A stretch of 64,000 nt of DNA from JAZKAR01 sp040389065 (GCA_040389065.1 JAZKAR010000027.1:19735-83734); one strand, 5' to 3'; counted from the stretch's first letter, positions 54,522 to 63,102 are shown. Notes: generated by a model not told the origin, from the sequence alone. Numbers and translations: made by a program.

Positions 54522-55508
54522 ATGGCGCGCCCAGAAGTGTCGATAGTTATTCCCGTTTATAATGAATCTGCCGTTTTAGGGCAGCTTTTTAAGCGTCTTT
54601 ATCCTGTTTTAGATCAATTAGGGCGTTCATGTGAGGTTGTCTTTGTTAATGATGGGAGCCAGGATAATTCCGCAGCGCTTTTAAAAGAGCAGTATTTATC
54701 TCGCTCTGATATCACACGCGTAGTGTTATTTAATGCCAATTATGGGCAGCACATGGCGATTATGGCAGGTTTTGAACAGGCCAAAGGTGAGATAATTATT
54801 ACGTTAGACGCTGATTTACAGAATCCTCCTGAAGAATTGCCCAAGTTACTGGCTAAAATGGATGAAGGCCATGATTATGTAGGAACGATTCGTGAATCTC
54901 GGCAAGATACATGGTGGCGGCATTGGGCCTCTCGTTCAATGAATTGGTTGCGTGAACGCATTACCGGTATACACATGACAGATCAAGGCTGCATGTTAAG
55001 AGCTTACCGTCGTGAGATTATTCAAGCTATTGTTGCATGTCATGAAGTGACTACATTTATTCCGGCATTGGCTTATACCTTTTCTCATCGCCCCGCAGAA
55101 GTAGTTGTTCGGCATGAAATCAGGGCGGCAGGAGAATCTAAGTATTCTTTATATAAACTGATGCGCCTTAATTTTGATCTTATCACTGGTTTCTCGTTAG
55201 TGCCTTTGCAACTTATGTCAATGGCGGGAATTTTCCTGGCACTAGGTTCAGCACTATTTTTTGCATTTCTGGTTGGTCGGCGTCTTTTATTAGGCCCTGA
55301 AGCGGAAGGGATGTTTACATTATTTGCCTTAAATTTCTTTTTAATGGGAATTTTATTATTTGGTGTGGGTGTATTAGGCGAGTATATTGGTAGAATTCAT
55401 TTGCAGGTAAGAGGGCGTCCTCGTTTCATTATTCAGGCTATGCTAGAGCCAAACTATGATAGCGTGACTAAACTATCAACAAGTGATCGTCAGGAATTTA
55501 CGCTATGA
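54522..55508 (+). CDS. arnC: Undecaprenyl-phosphate 4-deoxy-4-formamido-L-arabinose transferase ArnC
   Basis: 328 residues from the ATG at 54522, which has AAAGGCGG upstream. GT2 glycosyltransferase: VSIVIPVYNESAVLG, VFVNDGSQDNS, TLDADLQNPPEELPK and the HEIRAAGESKYS motif. Two C-terminal membrane helices (about 228-250 and 263-285) anchor it. It joins UDP-4-formamido-arabinose to undecaprenyl phosphate. Its stop overlaps the next start as ATGA, tying it to the formyltransferase gene. Other polyprenol-phosphate glycosyltransferases are similar, but the neighbours favour ArnC. Confidence 0.88.
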   Translation: MARPEVSIVIPVYNESAVLGQLFKRLYPVLDQLGRSCEVVFVNDGSQDNSAALLKEQYLSRSDITRVVLFNANYGQHMAIMAGFEQAKGEIIITLDADLQNPPEELPKLLAKMDEGHDYVGTIRESRQDTWWRHWASRSMNWLRERITGIHMTDQGCMLRAYRREIIQAIVACHEVTTFIPALAYTFSHRPAEVVVRHEIRAAGESKYSLYKLMRLNFDLITGFSLVPLQLMSMAGIFLALGSALFFAFLVGRRLLLGPEAEGMFTLFALNFFLMGILLFGVGVLGEYIGRIHLQVRGRPRFIIQAMLEPNYDSVTKLSTSDRQEFTL

Positions 55509-56431
55509 CCAGCGCAGTGGTATTTGCTTATCATCAAGTCGGTGTGCGTTGCCTAGAAGTATTGCTTGAACATAACATCGATGTTGCTCTTATATTCACC
55601 CATCAAGATGATCCTAAGGAGCTATTATGGTTTCCTTCAGTTGCAGAATGTGCAAAAAATTATAATATACGAGTAGTGAAGCCAGAACACCCAAATACAG
55701 AAGCTTGGGCGCGTGAAATTGAAAATATCAACCCAGATTTTATTTTTTCTTTTTATTATCGGTATTTAATTTCTGATCGCATTTTGAGTTTGCCATCAAA
55801 AGGTTCTCTTAATATGCACGGTTCTTTATTGCCTAAATATAGAGGGCGAGTACCCATCAATTGGGCTGTTTTACACGGAGAAAAAGAGAGCGGAGCTTCA
55901 CTTCACTATATGGTAGCCAAGGCTGATCAAGGTGATATAGTTGACCAGGCGCAAGTGCCTATTCTGCGTAATGATACTGCATTTGAAGTCTTTCAAAAAG
56001 TATGTACTGCGGCTGAATGTGTATTGCATCGAAGTTTACCTGCTCTAATACAAGGAAGTGCTGTGCGGCGCGTACAAGATGCAACGCAGGCCTCTTATTT
56101 TGGTAGAAGAACACCTGCGCAAGGAGAAATTGATTGGTCGAAGTCAGCCTGGGATATCCATAATCTTATTCGTGCTGTAGCTCCTCCGTATCCAGGAGCT
56201 TTCTTTGAGTTTGCAGAACATCGTTTTATTGTAGAAAAAAGTTTATATGTAAATACATCCCACGTGCCTGCTAAGCGCCTTGCTTCATCAGCGATGTTTT
56301 GGTTTGACGATGAAACATCTGCTGTTTGGGTGCGTTGTGGGGATGAAAATTATTTGCAGTGTTTATGTTTACGTTACGCCGACAATCATGAAAGTGATGC
56401 ACGATTACTGCTAAAATCCTTATTAAATTAG
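55505..56431 (+). CDS. arnA: Stand-alone ArnA-type formyltransferase
   Basis: 308 residues, about the size of the N-terminal half of E. coli ArnA (formyltransferase), lacking the decarboxylase/dehydrogenase half. The formyl-THF site has LNMHGSLLPKYRGRVPINWA (Asn and His) and the catalytic Asp in KADQGDIV. The C-terminal part (ASYFGRRTPAQGEIDW, IRAVAPPYPGAFF) completes the methionyl-tRNA-formyltransferase fold. It formylates a UDP-amino-sugar. The overlap with arnC (ATGA) links them. The missing decarboxylase domain, and no arnB or arnD, mean those steps are coded elsewhere or a different sugar is made. Confidence 0.87.
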   Translation: MTSAVVFAYHQVGVRCLEVLLEHNIDVALIFTHQDDPKELLWFPSVAECAKNYNIRVVKPEHPNTEAWAREIENINPDFIFSFYYRYLISDRILSLPSKGSLNMHGSLLPKYRGRVPINWAVLHGEKESGASLHYMVAKADQGDIVDQAQVPILRNDTAFEVFQKVCTAAECVLHRSLPALIQGSAVRRVQDATQASYFGRRTPAQGEIDWSKSAWDIHNLIRAVAPPYPGAFFEFAEHRFIVEKSLYVNTSHVPAKRLASSAMFWFDDETSAVWVRCGDENYLQCLCLRYADNHESDARLLLKSLLN

Positions 56432-56505
56432 CAGTGTGTTGAAAGCTTTTAGGGCATGGTTCCCTTGTTTGTAAAGATTTTCTTATCACACGGAGAAGTC
56501 TGGAT

Positions 56506-57072
56506 ATGGCTGGTATGGTAGGTAATGTTTCAGTAAAACTTAAACCTCATGCATTAGCGTTTAGTGCGTTGTGGAATGAGTGGATGTCGCAGTTTATGTT
56601 ACGAGCTTTTTTGTGGTTCGAGTTTTGGACATCCGGGTTAGATAAACTGCCACCTGGCGATAAATCTTTATTTTTTATGGATGTTATAGACCACCTGATG
56701 GATGGTGATTCAAGCATTATGCGTAGGTTTTTGGAAAATAACTGGTTTAGCAAAGTTTCGTCGCATTTTCCAGGGCCTATTAAAATGTTGCCCGATGATT
56801 TTACATGGTTAATCGTCATGTTCTCAGAGCTAATTTTTTCCTGGATGCTGTTAGTTGGATTAGGAACGCGTTTTGCAGCGATATGTTTATTTCTTTTAAC
56901 AGCGATTGCTTGGTATAGCGTTCATGCACATTATGGCTACAACGTTTGTGATAATGGTTGGAAAATGCCTCTAGTTTATTTAATAATGCTAACAGTCATT
57001 ATTGTTCAGGGGCCTAGTAAGCTAACCTTTGATCGCTTTATCGATTATTGGATGGCAGGCAGCAAAAAGTAA
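56506..57072 (+). CDS. DoxX-like membrane protein
   Basis: 188 residues. Membrane segments around 30-48, 105-125, 129-148 and 158-176 with the DoxX-type words WLIVMFSELIFSWMLLVGLGTRFAAICLFLLTAIAWY. DoxX-family proteins occur with quinone-linked or thiol-redox enzymes; the role here is unknown. GGAG lies 8 bases before the ATG. It follows the formyltransferase by 74 bases and might belong to that operon, although no known arn gene is of this type. Confidence 0.75.
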   Translation: MAGMVGNVSVKLKPHALAFSALWNEWMSQFMLRAFLWFEFWTSGLDKLPPGDKSLFFMDVIDHLMDGDSSIMRRFLENNWFSKVSSHFPGPIKMLPDDFTWLIVMFSELIFSWMLLVGLGTRFAAICLFLLTAIAWYSVHAHYGYNVCDNGWKMPLVYLIMLTVIIVQGPSKLTFDRFIDYWMAGSKK

Positions 57073-57113
57073 ATTGAGCCATGAGCCTAGTGCTTGATAA
57101 GGGTATAGGTTAA

Positions 57114-57213
57114 TTGGAGATATTAAGTTGGGTTCTCTCGGCATATTGGCAACTTACTGCACTCCGTTTATTGTTTAGTTATGCCTTGAGGGAATTCAAT
57201 TACATAATTTCTA
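57114..57213 (+). repeat. Palindromic mini-element, degenerate copy
   Basis: The words GTTGGGTTCTCTCGG, GGCAACTTACTGCACTCC, GTTATGCCTTGAGG and ATTCAATTACATAATTTCTA match the family in order. The outer ends have drifted and no clear target duplication remains. It lies between the DoxX-like gene and prfB. Confidence 0.7.
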
Positions 57214-57266
57214 ATTTTATAAAGCACTAGGCAGATAGTGTTATTTTAGACGAGGATGATGAGTTA

Positions 57267-58374
57267 ATGATTGAAAGCGAGCACCTTAATCAGCTAGAAA
57301 GTTGGATAGATCAGTTAAGTGAGCGTCTTACTGCGCTTAGGGGGTATCTTTGACTACGAAGTAAAAGCTGATCGACTTCAAAAAATTCAAACACTGCTTG
57401 AAGATCCTGCTTTATGGAATGACGCTACGCAATCGCAAGCATTAGCAAAAGAAAAAAAAATGCTTGAAGGGGTCGTCATTGTATTAGATACCCTTGATCG
57501 CCAAATGACAGATGTAAAAGATTTTTTTGAATTGCTTCAGACAGATGAAGATGGCGAGCTTTTTCAAAACATCAGTAAAGATGTAGAAGATATAGAACGC
57601 GAAGTAGCGCAACTTGAGTTTCGCCGTATGTTTCATAACGCCATGGATCCCAATAATTGTTTTATTGATATTCAATCGGGCAGTGGAGGAACTGAAGCGC
57701 AAGATTGGGCAGCGATGCTTATGCGTATGTATGTACGTTATGCAGAGCGCAAAGGATTCCAAGTAGAGGTATTGGAAGAGTCAGCGGGTGAAGTGGCAGG
57801 TCTTAAAAGCGCAACGCTTAAACTCTTTGGTGAATATGCCTATGGTTTTTTAAGAACAGAAACAGGGGTGCATCGTTTAGTTCGTAAATCACCTTTTGAT
57901 TCAGGAAACCGGCGCCATACATCTTTTGCTAGTATTTTTGTATACCCTGAAGTAGATGACTCTATTGATATTGAAGTGAATCCAGCTGATTTGCGTACTG
58001 ATACCTTTCGCGCCTCAGGCGCAGGGGGGCAACATATCAATAAAACAGATTCTGCAGTACGTATCACGCATCTTCCTACTAATATTGTTGTGCAATGTCA
58101 AAGCGATCGCTCGCAGCATCGTAATCGTGCTGAAGCAATGTCTATGCTAAAAGCACGGCTATATGAGTTAGAAATACGTAAACGCAATGAAGAAAAGCAA
58201 GCCTTGGAAGATAGTAAAACTGATATTGGTTGGGGTCATCAAATACGTTCTTATGTATTAGATCAATCAAGAATTAAAGATTTACGTACAGGCTATGAGG
58301 TTGGTAATACGCAGGCTGTGCTAGATGGTGAACTCAATGGGTTTATCGAAGCTAGCTTAAAACAGGCGGTTTAA
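57267..58374 (+). CDS. prfB: Peptide chain release factor 2, with programmed +1 frameshift
   Basis: A 28-codon first reading frame starts at ATG 57267 and ends in TGA at 57351. The second frame begins with GAC at 57352 and runs to 58374. The junction CTT AGG GGG TAT CTT TGA C is the classical RF2 frameshift site. The joined protein is about 368 residues. RF2 tripeptide SPF (RKSPFDSGNRRH) and the GGQ motif (SGAGGQHINKTDSAVRITH) are present. It reads UGA and UAA stops. The phoH-like gene follows after one base, so the two are co-transcribed. Not a pseudogene. Confidence 0.96.
57339..57354 (+). promoter_or_regulatory. Programmed +1 ribosomal frameshift site of prfB
   Basis: AGGGGG acts as an internal Shine-Dalgarno three bases before CTT, followed by the slow stop TGA and C. 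When RF2 is scarce, ribosomes slip from CUU to UUU and read GAC in the +1 frame, giving autoregulation. Confidence 0.95.
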
Positions 58375-58375
58375 C

Positions 58376-59371
58376 ATGCTTCATTCAAGTCTAATTGAGT
58401 TAGTAAAATTAGAATTTTCTTTTGAACCGTTAAATAATAGCGCTCTTTTGAAATGTTGTGGGCCAGTGGAACAGCATCTTCGCGCCATCGAAAAATCATG
58501 GGATGTGCAAATTATTCGGCGTCATCAGCACTGCGAAATTCATGCCTCTGATTTGAAACAGGCTGAGTTGGCTCGTGATTTTTTATTAGCACGCTATCAT
58601 AAATTTCTTGATTTTCCTGAGAGGTCTGAGTCAATGGATGATTTTGATACGTCTTTGATGGCAGCAACGTCAGAGAATACTTCTATTTATGATGCTGTAA
58701 GAGGCATTGGTATAGAGCCTGCGTTAGGAGGCGGTGGGGGCCAACAATCTAAACAATTGCTGAAAACAGAAAGCCAGCGCAGGTATTGGCAAGCGATGAA
58801 TAAATATGACATCGTTTTTGGCGTTGGTGTTGCAGGTACAGGAAAAACCTACTTGGCAGTTGCTAAGGCAGTAGAGGCGTTAACGCGTCAAACAGTTAAG
58901 AGAATTGTGTTGGTAAGGCCTGCAGTAGAAGCAGGTGAGCGATTAGGCTTTTTACCAGGAGATATGGCGCAAAAAGTAGACCCTTATCTACGCCCTCTAT
59001 TTGATGCACTTCATGATCATCTGGGCGGAGCTGAAAGAATGCAAAAAGCCATGGAGCGTAATCAAATTGAGATAGCCCCGTTAGCGTATATGCGAGGCAG
59101 AACGTTGCAAAATGCGTTTGTTATTCTTGATGAAGCCCAAAATACTACCCCAGAGCAAATGAAAATGTTTCTTACCCGTTTAGGGTGGGGAAGCAAAATG
59201 GTGATTACAGGCGATCCTACACAAATAGATTTGCCCCGGGCGCAACGCAGTGGATTATTGGAAGCACAAGAGCGCTTAGCGCGTGTAGATGAAATTGCGT
59301 TTTGTGAATTTGCCTCCACTGATGTGGTGCGCCATCCTTTAGTGCAAAAAATTGTAGAGGCTTATGCATAG
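58376..59371 (+). CDS. ybeZ: PhoH-like ATPase (YbeZ)
   Basis: 331 residues. N-terminal nucleic-acid-binding-like part, then the PhoH ATPase: Walker A GVAGTGKTYLAVAKA, VRPAVEAGERLGFLPGDMAQKVDPYLRPL, Walker B FVILDEAQNTTPEQMKMFLTRLG, and TGDPTQIDLP. YbeZ-type proteins associate with the rRNA-maturation nuclease YbeY. The usual ybeY gene does not follow here. The start is one base after the prfB stop, so translation is probably coupled. Confidence 0.9.
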   Translation: MLHSSLIELVKLEFSFEPLNNSALLKCCGPVEQHLRAIEKSWDVQIIRRHQHCEIHASDLKQAELARDFLLARYHKFLDFPERSESMDDFDTSLMAATSENTSIYDAVRGIGIEPALGGGGGQQSKQLLKTESQRRYWQAMNKYDIVFGVGVAGTGKTYLAVAKAVEALTRQTVKRIVLVRPAVEAGERLGFLPGDMAQKVDPYLRPLFDALHDHLGGAERMQKAMERNQIEIAPLAYMRGRTLQNAFVILDEAQNTTPEQMKMFLTRLGWGSKMVITGDPTQIDLPRAQRSGLLEAQERLARVDEIAFCEFASTDVVRHPLVQKIVEAYA

Positions 59372-59477
59372 TCACTTATCTTATCCTGCCTCGCATATAC
59401 CGGTGACAACAGTGAGTGACTAATGCGCTTATTTTATGCCTGCCTTGAGGAGCAGGGCGGGCAATAAATATAAGTTT

Positions 59478-59594
59478 TAGAAGTTACGCAGTTGGCTCTC
59501 TCTGCGTGGGACGCCCCGCGTTATGTCAACTTGCCGTACTACTTGTACTGTCTGCGTTGTCATTCCTTGATATAGCTCAACTGCGTAACTTCTA
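59478..59594 (+). repeat. Palindromic mini-element with AGTTT target duplication
   Basis: Ends TAGAAGTTACGCAGTTG and CAACTGCGTAACTTCTA are perfect inverted repeats and are flanked by AGTTT on both sides (59473-59477 and 59595-59599). Inside are GGGACGCCCCGCG and the family core (CTTGCCGTACTAC, TACTGTCTGCG). Confidence 0.93.
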
Positions 59595-59599
59595 AGTTT

Positions 59600-59827
59600 T
59601 TTAGTTAGTAGGAAACTAGTAGGAAACTAATAGCAGCGTTTGTTTTGTAGTGGCAATTTGTTGAAACAAAAATGTTAAAGCACAATAGAGCCATAAATTT
59701 TTACGAAATAGGGAGTTTTAGGGATACTCTTGATTCAATATATGCACGAGTTAGCCGTTGCATGTGGTGTAGCGTGCGCGGCTTTAAGATAAAAATTCTA
59801 CAGCTCGATTTAACTTTATAACCACAG
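59600..59827. other. Intergenic remainder before the small ORF
   Basis: About 230 bases; with the repeat before it the ybeZ-to-ORF gap is 456 bases. Only AT-rich sequence is seen, with a short direct repeat of TAGGAAACTA at about 59609-59629. Confidence 0.4.
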
Positions 59828-59992
59828 ATGAAACATTCTGCTCAACAATCCGTAGAAAGCAAGAAGCAAGCGCACAAGAATGAAGAGGAGTGTGATGAGA
59901 TAGGTATTGCAAGTGCTATCTCGCATTATTTGCATTATGTTTGCGCAGTAAGCTTATGGGCAGTCGCTAAAAAAATAAAGAAGACGGGATAG
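59828..59992 (+). CDS. Possible small protein upstream of parA
   Basis: 54 codons from ATG 59828 to the TAG at 59990-59992. The product is polar at the N-terminus (KHSAQQSVESKKQAHKNEEE) with a moderately hydrophobic middle (IGIASAISHYLHYVCAVSLWA) and basic end. No ribosome binding site is clear, and the family is unknown. It ends 5 bases before the ParA start, so it may be co-translated with it. BcsR, a small protein upstream of BcsQ, was considered and not supported. Low confidence that it is made. Confidence 0.4.
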   Translation: MKHSAQQSVESKKQAHKNEEECDEIGIASAISHYLHYVCAVSLWAVAKKIKKTG

Positions 59993-59997
59993 GCCTG

Positions 59998-60771
59998 ATG
60001 GCAGAAATTATCACAGTATTTAATCACAAAGGTGGAGTAGGTAAAACCACTACCTCACTCAATCTAACTGCTGCGATCGCAAAAATGGGTATACATCCGT
60101 TAGGGATAGATCTTGATCCCCAGGCTCATTTTTCATTAGCTTCAGGCGTGATTGCACCTTCTCCTGAAAAAAGTTTGTTTGGTTTTTTTCAAAATGATAC
60201 GCCTCTCGAGCGTTTAATGTATGCAACTGAGGGGGGGTGGACAATGATTCCTTCCCACATGAGCTTGGCTAAAGTTGATGCATTGCATGGGGCAAATCCT
60301 AAAATTGCAGGTAAGTTAAAAGTAGGGTTGAAAGAAAGCCATTTATATAAACAATACCCTATCATTATTGATTGCTGCCCAACATTAGGGGTACTAACCT
60401 TAAATGCAGTGTTAGCATCAGATCGTATACTGATTCCTGTTTCGCCAGATTTTTTATCATTACAAGGCGTAGAGCGTTTAGAGGGCGCGTTAAAAGTATT
60501 AGAAAAAAATTTAAATCGAAGTATTCCTAGAAGAATTTTAGTGACACGTTTTGATGCTCGCCGCCGCCTTTCTTATACAATTTACGATCAAATTGCTGAG
60601 CGTTACGGACATCTCTTATGTAGAACTCGTATAAGCGAGTCTGTTGCATTGGCAGAAAGCCCTAGCTTTAAGCGAGATATTTTTCGTCACGCGCCGCATA
60701 GCCCAGGTGCGCGGGAATATATGTCTTTAGCATTAGAACTTGTTGAGAGTGGTTTCTTTGAGATTCACTAA
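59998..60771 (+). CDS. ParA/Soj-family ATPase
   Basis: 257 residues. Deviant Walker A KGGVGKTT at 11-18, Walker A' region with LGIDLDPQAHFSL, and the Walker B-like region YPIIIDCCPTLGVLTLNAV. Such ATPases position plasmids, chromosomes or protein complexes (chemoreceptors, cellulose synthase, pili) on the nucleoid or in the membrane. No parB follows, so segregation in the usual pair is not indicated; a role in placing a cell-pole complex is possible. GGCCTG rather than a strong Shine-Dalgarno precedes the ATG. Confidence 0.88.
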   Translation: MAEIITVFNHKGGVGKTTTSLNLTAAIAKMGIHPLGIDLDPQAHFSLASGVIAPSPEKSLFGFFQNDTPLERLMYATEGGWTMIPSHMSLAKVDALHGANPKIAGKLKVGLKESHLYKQYPIIIDCCPTLGVLTLNAVLASDRILIPVSPDFLSLQGVERLEGALKVLEKNLNRSIPRRILVTRFDARRRLSYTIYDQIAERYGHLLCRTRISESVALAESPSFKRDIFRHAPHSPGAREYMSLALELVESGFFEIH

Positions 60772-60845
60772 TGTACTAAATAAATGTAGGCTATGGTAAC
60801 CTTTGGGCTTGATTACCTAAGCTTCTTGTGTAGTAAATGTGATGC

Positions 60846-62084
60846 TTATAGTGTGAATTTATTTAAAAGTGTAGAAACCAACGGTAAGTGCTTAGGCAAG
60901 TCGTCATTATTTTTTTGCAACATCTTTATTTCAGATTGATGCATCGCACAGAGTATATTTAAATAAATGCCCTCGCGCTCTTCTTCTGATGCTAGTACGA
61001 TAGCGCTAAAAGATTCCTCTGGTAAGAGTGTATATTGCCGTCTGTCGTTAGGCATGCTAGCTTCTCTCCACTCTTGAAGCGTTAACCATTTCCATTGTTC
61101 TTCATTTACACTAAGCGTAACTTTCATTTTAAGATTGTCGCGAATGATGTAGGCATCTACCAAGGGTTTAGAATCACAAGGGCCTAACTGGCGCTTCTTT
61201 TTAATTTTTAAATGCTGATCATGTTCTACGCTTAAGGTATTTAGGTAAACAGCATCGCGATCCTCTGGAGAGGCGAGGCAAATCGTATCAAACGATTGCT
61301 TGGGAAGAAGAGTATAATGCCGCCTATCATTAGCCATCGTAGCGGCTTTCCATCCTTGATACATCAACCATTCCCATAACTCTTCACTTATCTCCAGCGT
61401 CACCATCATCTTAAGGCTGCCAAGCGTAATATATGTGTTGATCAACGGTTTGGGCTCATTTTTTTTGATTTCAGATTTATGCATTGCACGCAGTATGTTC
61501 AAATATACTGCTTCGCGCTCTGCTTTAGTTGCTAAGAAAATGCATGTAAACGATTCCTCTGGCAAGAGCGTATATTGCCGCCTGTCATTCGTCATCGTGG
61601 CCTCTCGCCACTCTTGAAGCATTAACCATTCCCATAGCTCCTGACTCATAATTCGCGTGATTTTCATCTTAAGTCTGTCACGAATAATATAAGCATTTAT
61701 TGAAGGTTTTGCTTCGCACCGCTGAGGAGTCCGTTTTTCTTTAAGCTTAAAGTCTTTACTTTGTTCAACGCTAAGTATGTCTAAATAAACCATATCGCGT
61801 TCTTCTCTTGATGCTAAACAAATTGCACTAAACGATTGTATAGGTAAAAGCGTATATTTTCGCCGGTCGTTAGGCACGGTGGCTTCTCTCCATCCTTGAA
61901 GCGCTAACCACTCCCATAAATCATCACTCATGTCTAGCGTAACCTGCATCTTAAGGCGATCAAGAATGAGATACGCATTGACTAAGGGTTTAGAGCCTTG
62001 CAATCCAAGCCTGCGTTTTTTTCTAATCTTAAATAAGGTACGAAGATAGTTTTTAATTTTTTCAACAGTACTTACTGATTGCAT
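60846..62084 (-). CDS. Protein of four tandem ~97-residue repeats, unknown family
   Basis: 412 residues from the ATG at 62084, which has GGAGGGG 5 bases upstream; 62105 gives seven more. After a basic leader the chain is four copies of one unit: a KPLVNAYLILDRLKM-type opening, W-x-W-L-x-x-Q-x-W-(R/K)-x-A, NDRR-x-YTLLP, SF, LAS-x-x-(E/D)(R), VYLNIL. Copies 1 and 3 are most alike, as are 2 and 4 (2 and 4 share QEWREA, EESF and AMHxSEIK), so a two-unit block appears to have been duplicated. No signal peptide or membrane helix. I do not recognise the domain. It is not in an operon. Confidence 0.8.
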   Translation of the reverse strand: MQSVSTVEKIKNYLRTLFKIRKKRRLGLQGSKPLVNAYLILDRLKMQVTLDMSDDLWEWLALQGWREATVPNDRRKYTLLPIQSFSAICLASREERDMVYLDILSVEQSKDFKLKEKRTPQRCEAKPSINAYIIRDRLKMKITRIMSQELWEWLMLQEWREATMTNDRRQYTLLPEESFTCIFLATKAEREAVYLNILRAMHKSEIKKNEPKPLINTYITLGSLKMMVTLEISEELWEWLMYQGWKAATMANDRRHYTLLPKQSFDTICLASPEDRDAVYLNTLSVEHDQHLKIKKKRQLGPCDSKPLVDAYIIRDNLKMKVTLSVNEEQWKWLTLQEWREASMPNDRRQYTLLPEESFSAIVLASEEEREGIYLNILCAMHQSEIKMLQKNNDDLPKHLPLVSTLLNKFTL

Positions 62085-62236
62085 GCTGCCCCTCCATTTT
62101 TTCATCCAATCTATACAAACTTATCTGGAAGAAGGTAACTGGAATAAATAACGTTGGCTTTTAGTGCATTTATCCGGTCGGTGTATTACAAGTTATATTT
62201 AGGAATGTCAACATGCAATGCCACATCTTACTCAGT

Positions 62237-62357
62237 TAAATTTTACGCAATAGGGTTCTCTCGGCGTGTTGGCCTCTTGCTGCAGTACTCTCCATACTGT
62301 CTGCGTCGCCATGCGAGGCATCCCATGTCTTAATAGAACCCAACTGTGTAACCTCTA
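62237..62357 (+). repeat. Palindromic mini-element, decayed copy
   Basis: The words TTTTACGCAA, GGGTTCTCTCGGCGTG, TACTGTCTGCGTCGCCATGC, GAGGCATCCC and AATAGAACCCAACTGTGTAACCTCTA fit the family in order. Its ends no longer match perfectly and the flanks TCAGT and ACATT do not match each other. Confidence 0.75.
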
Positions 62358-62960
62358 ACATTTATTCATTTGAGCTGAAATTTTCAAGCCCTTTTCAAAT
62401 CGATTTCAACCTAATATCGAGGATGAGAAGTTGCCCAATAAAAAATTTTAATGATTGATTTTTGTCTTCACGTATTTTAACAATACCCTACTGAATAACA
62501 AATGAAAAGAAATCAATAAAACGGTTGATTTTGTATTGTATTAGAGTGTAAATTTATTAATAATCAACGATTAGTTTTCTCAAGTGTAGTTCTGCACAAA
62601 AGTTTTTTTAAAACACTCTTTGAGAAAATGGTATGATGGAATGTTTGAGTGTATTTGGGGTGGTAAAGTATTGTCGGTATAGTTAAATGCTGTCTGATTA
62701 TTCGGACAATGCATGGAGTATTTGGGTAAAACTTAGCTACATTGTGTTGAAAAGTTGCTTGTTACTTTAATCAACATTTAATGATGTTTTATCTTCATGG
62801 TTTTCTACGCATTATCGCCATTTTGTCAAAGCTGCTTTTTTTTTGCAGCGAATAAATTATTTTTGACACAAGCTGTACGCCGTTACGCTCAATAAAAATT
62901 ATTTTAAAGTTATCTTAAAAATAAACAACTGTATGTCAACCTGTTTATTTTAAAAGAGTA
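62358..62960. other. Intergenic region upstream of carA
   Basis: About 600 AT-rich bases with no gene seen. An inverted pair TTAAAAATAAACA and TGTTTATTTTAAA at about 62916-62957 may act as a terminator or operator. Confidence 0.4.
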
Positions 62961-62966
62961 CGCTCA

Positions 62967-63049
62967 CCCTCTCGCTAAAAGGTGTGAAAGAAACAATGTA
63001 TTTAGCTATCTATTGATACATTGTTTCTTTCACATCTCTTCGGCGAGAT
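62967..63049 (+). other. Long imperfect hairpin 53 bases before carA
   Basis: The left arm (62967-63000) and right arm (about 63013-63049) pair over some 33 bases, including GTGTGAAAGAAACAATGTA with TACATTGTTTCTTTCACAT. The fold would lie in the carA leader. No T-run follows, so a simple terminator is not indicated. Confidence 0.6.
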
Positions 63050-63102
63050 GGGCCATAAAAGCGTGTGCTTTATTGGCTTTGTGGGCATCCATTGGAGAAT
63101 TT

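Noticed and set aside
57267..57354. A nonsense mutation making prfB a pseudogene
   Set aside because: The TGA lies in the known RF2 programmed frameshift site, with AGGGGG at the correct distance and CTT TGA C; it is regulatory.
59998..60771. BcsQ of a cellulose synthesis locus, with the small ORF as BcsR
   Set aside because: No bcsA, bcsB or bcsE genes lie nearby and the small ORF has no recognised BcsR motif.
23568..62357. A CRISPR array from the repeated sequences
   Set aside because: The copies are 100-120 bp, palindromic, far apart, in both orientations and flanked by target duplications; no spacers of uniform length occur.
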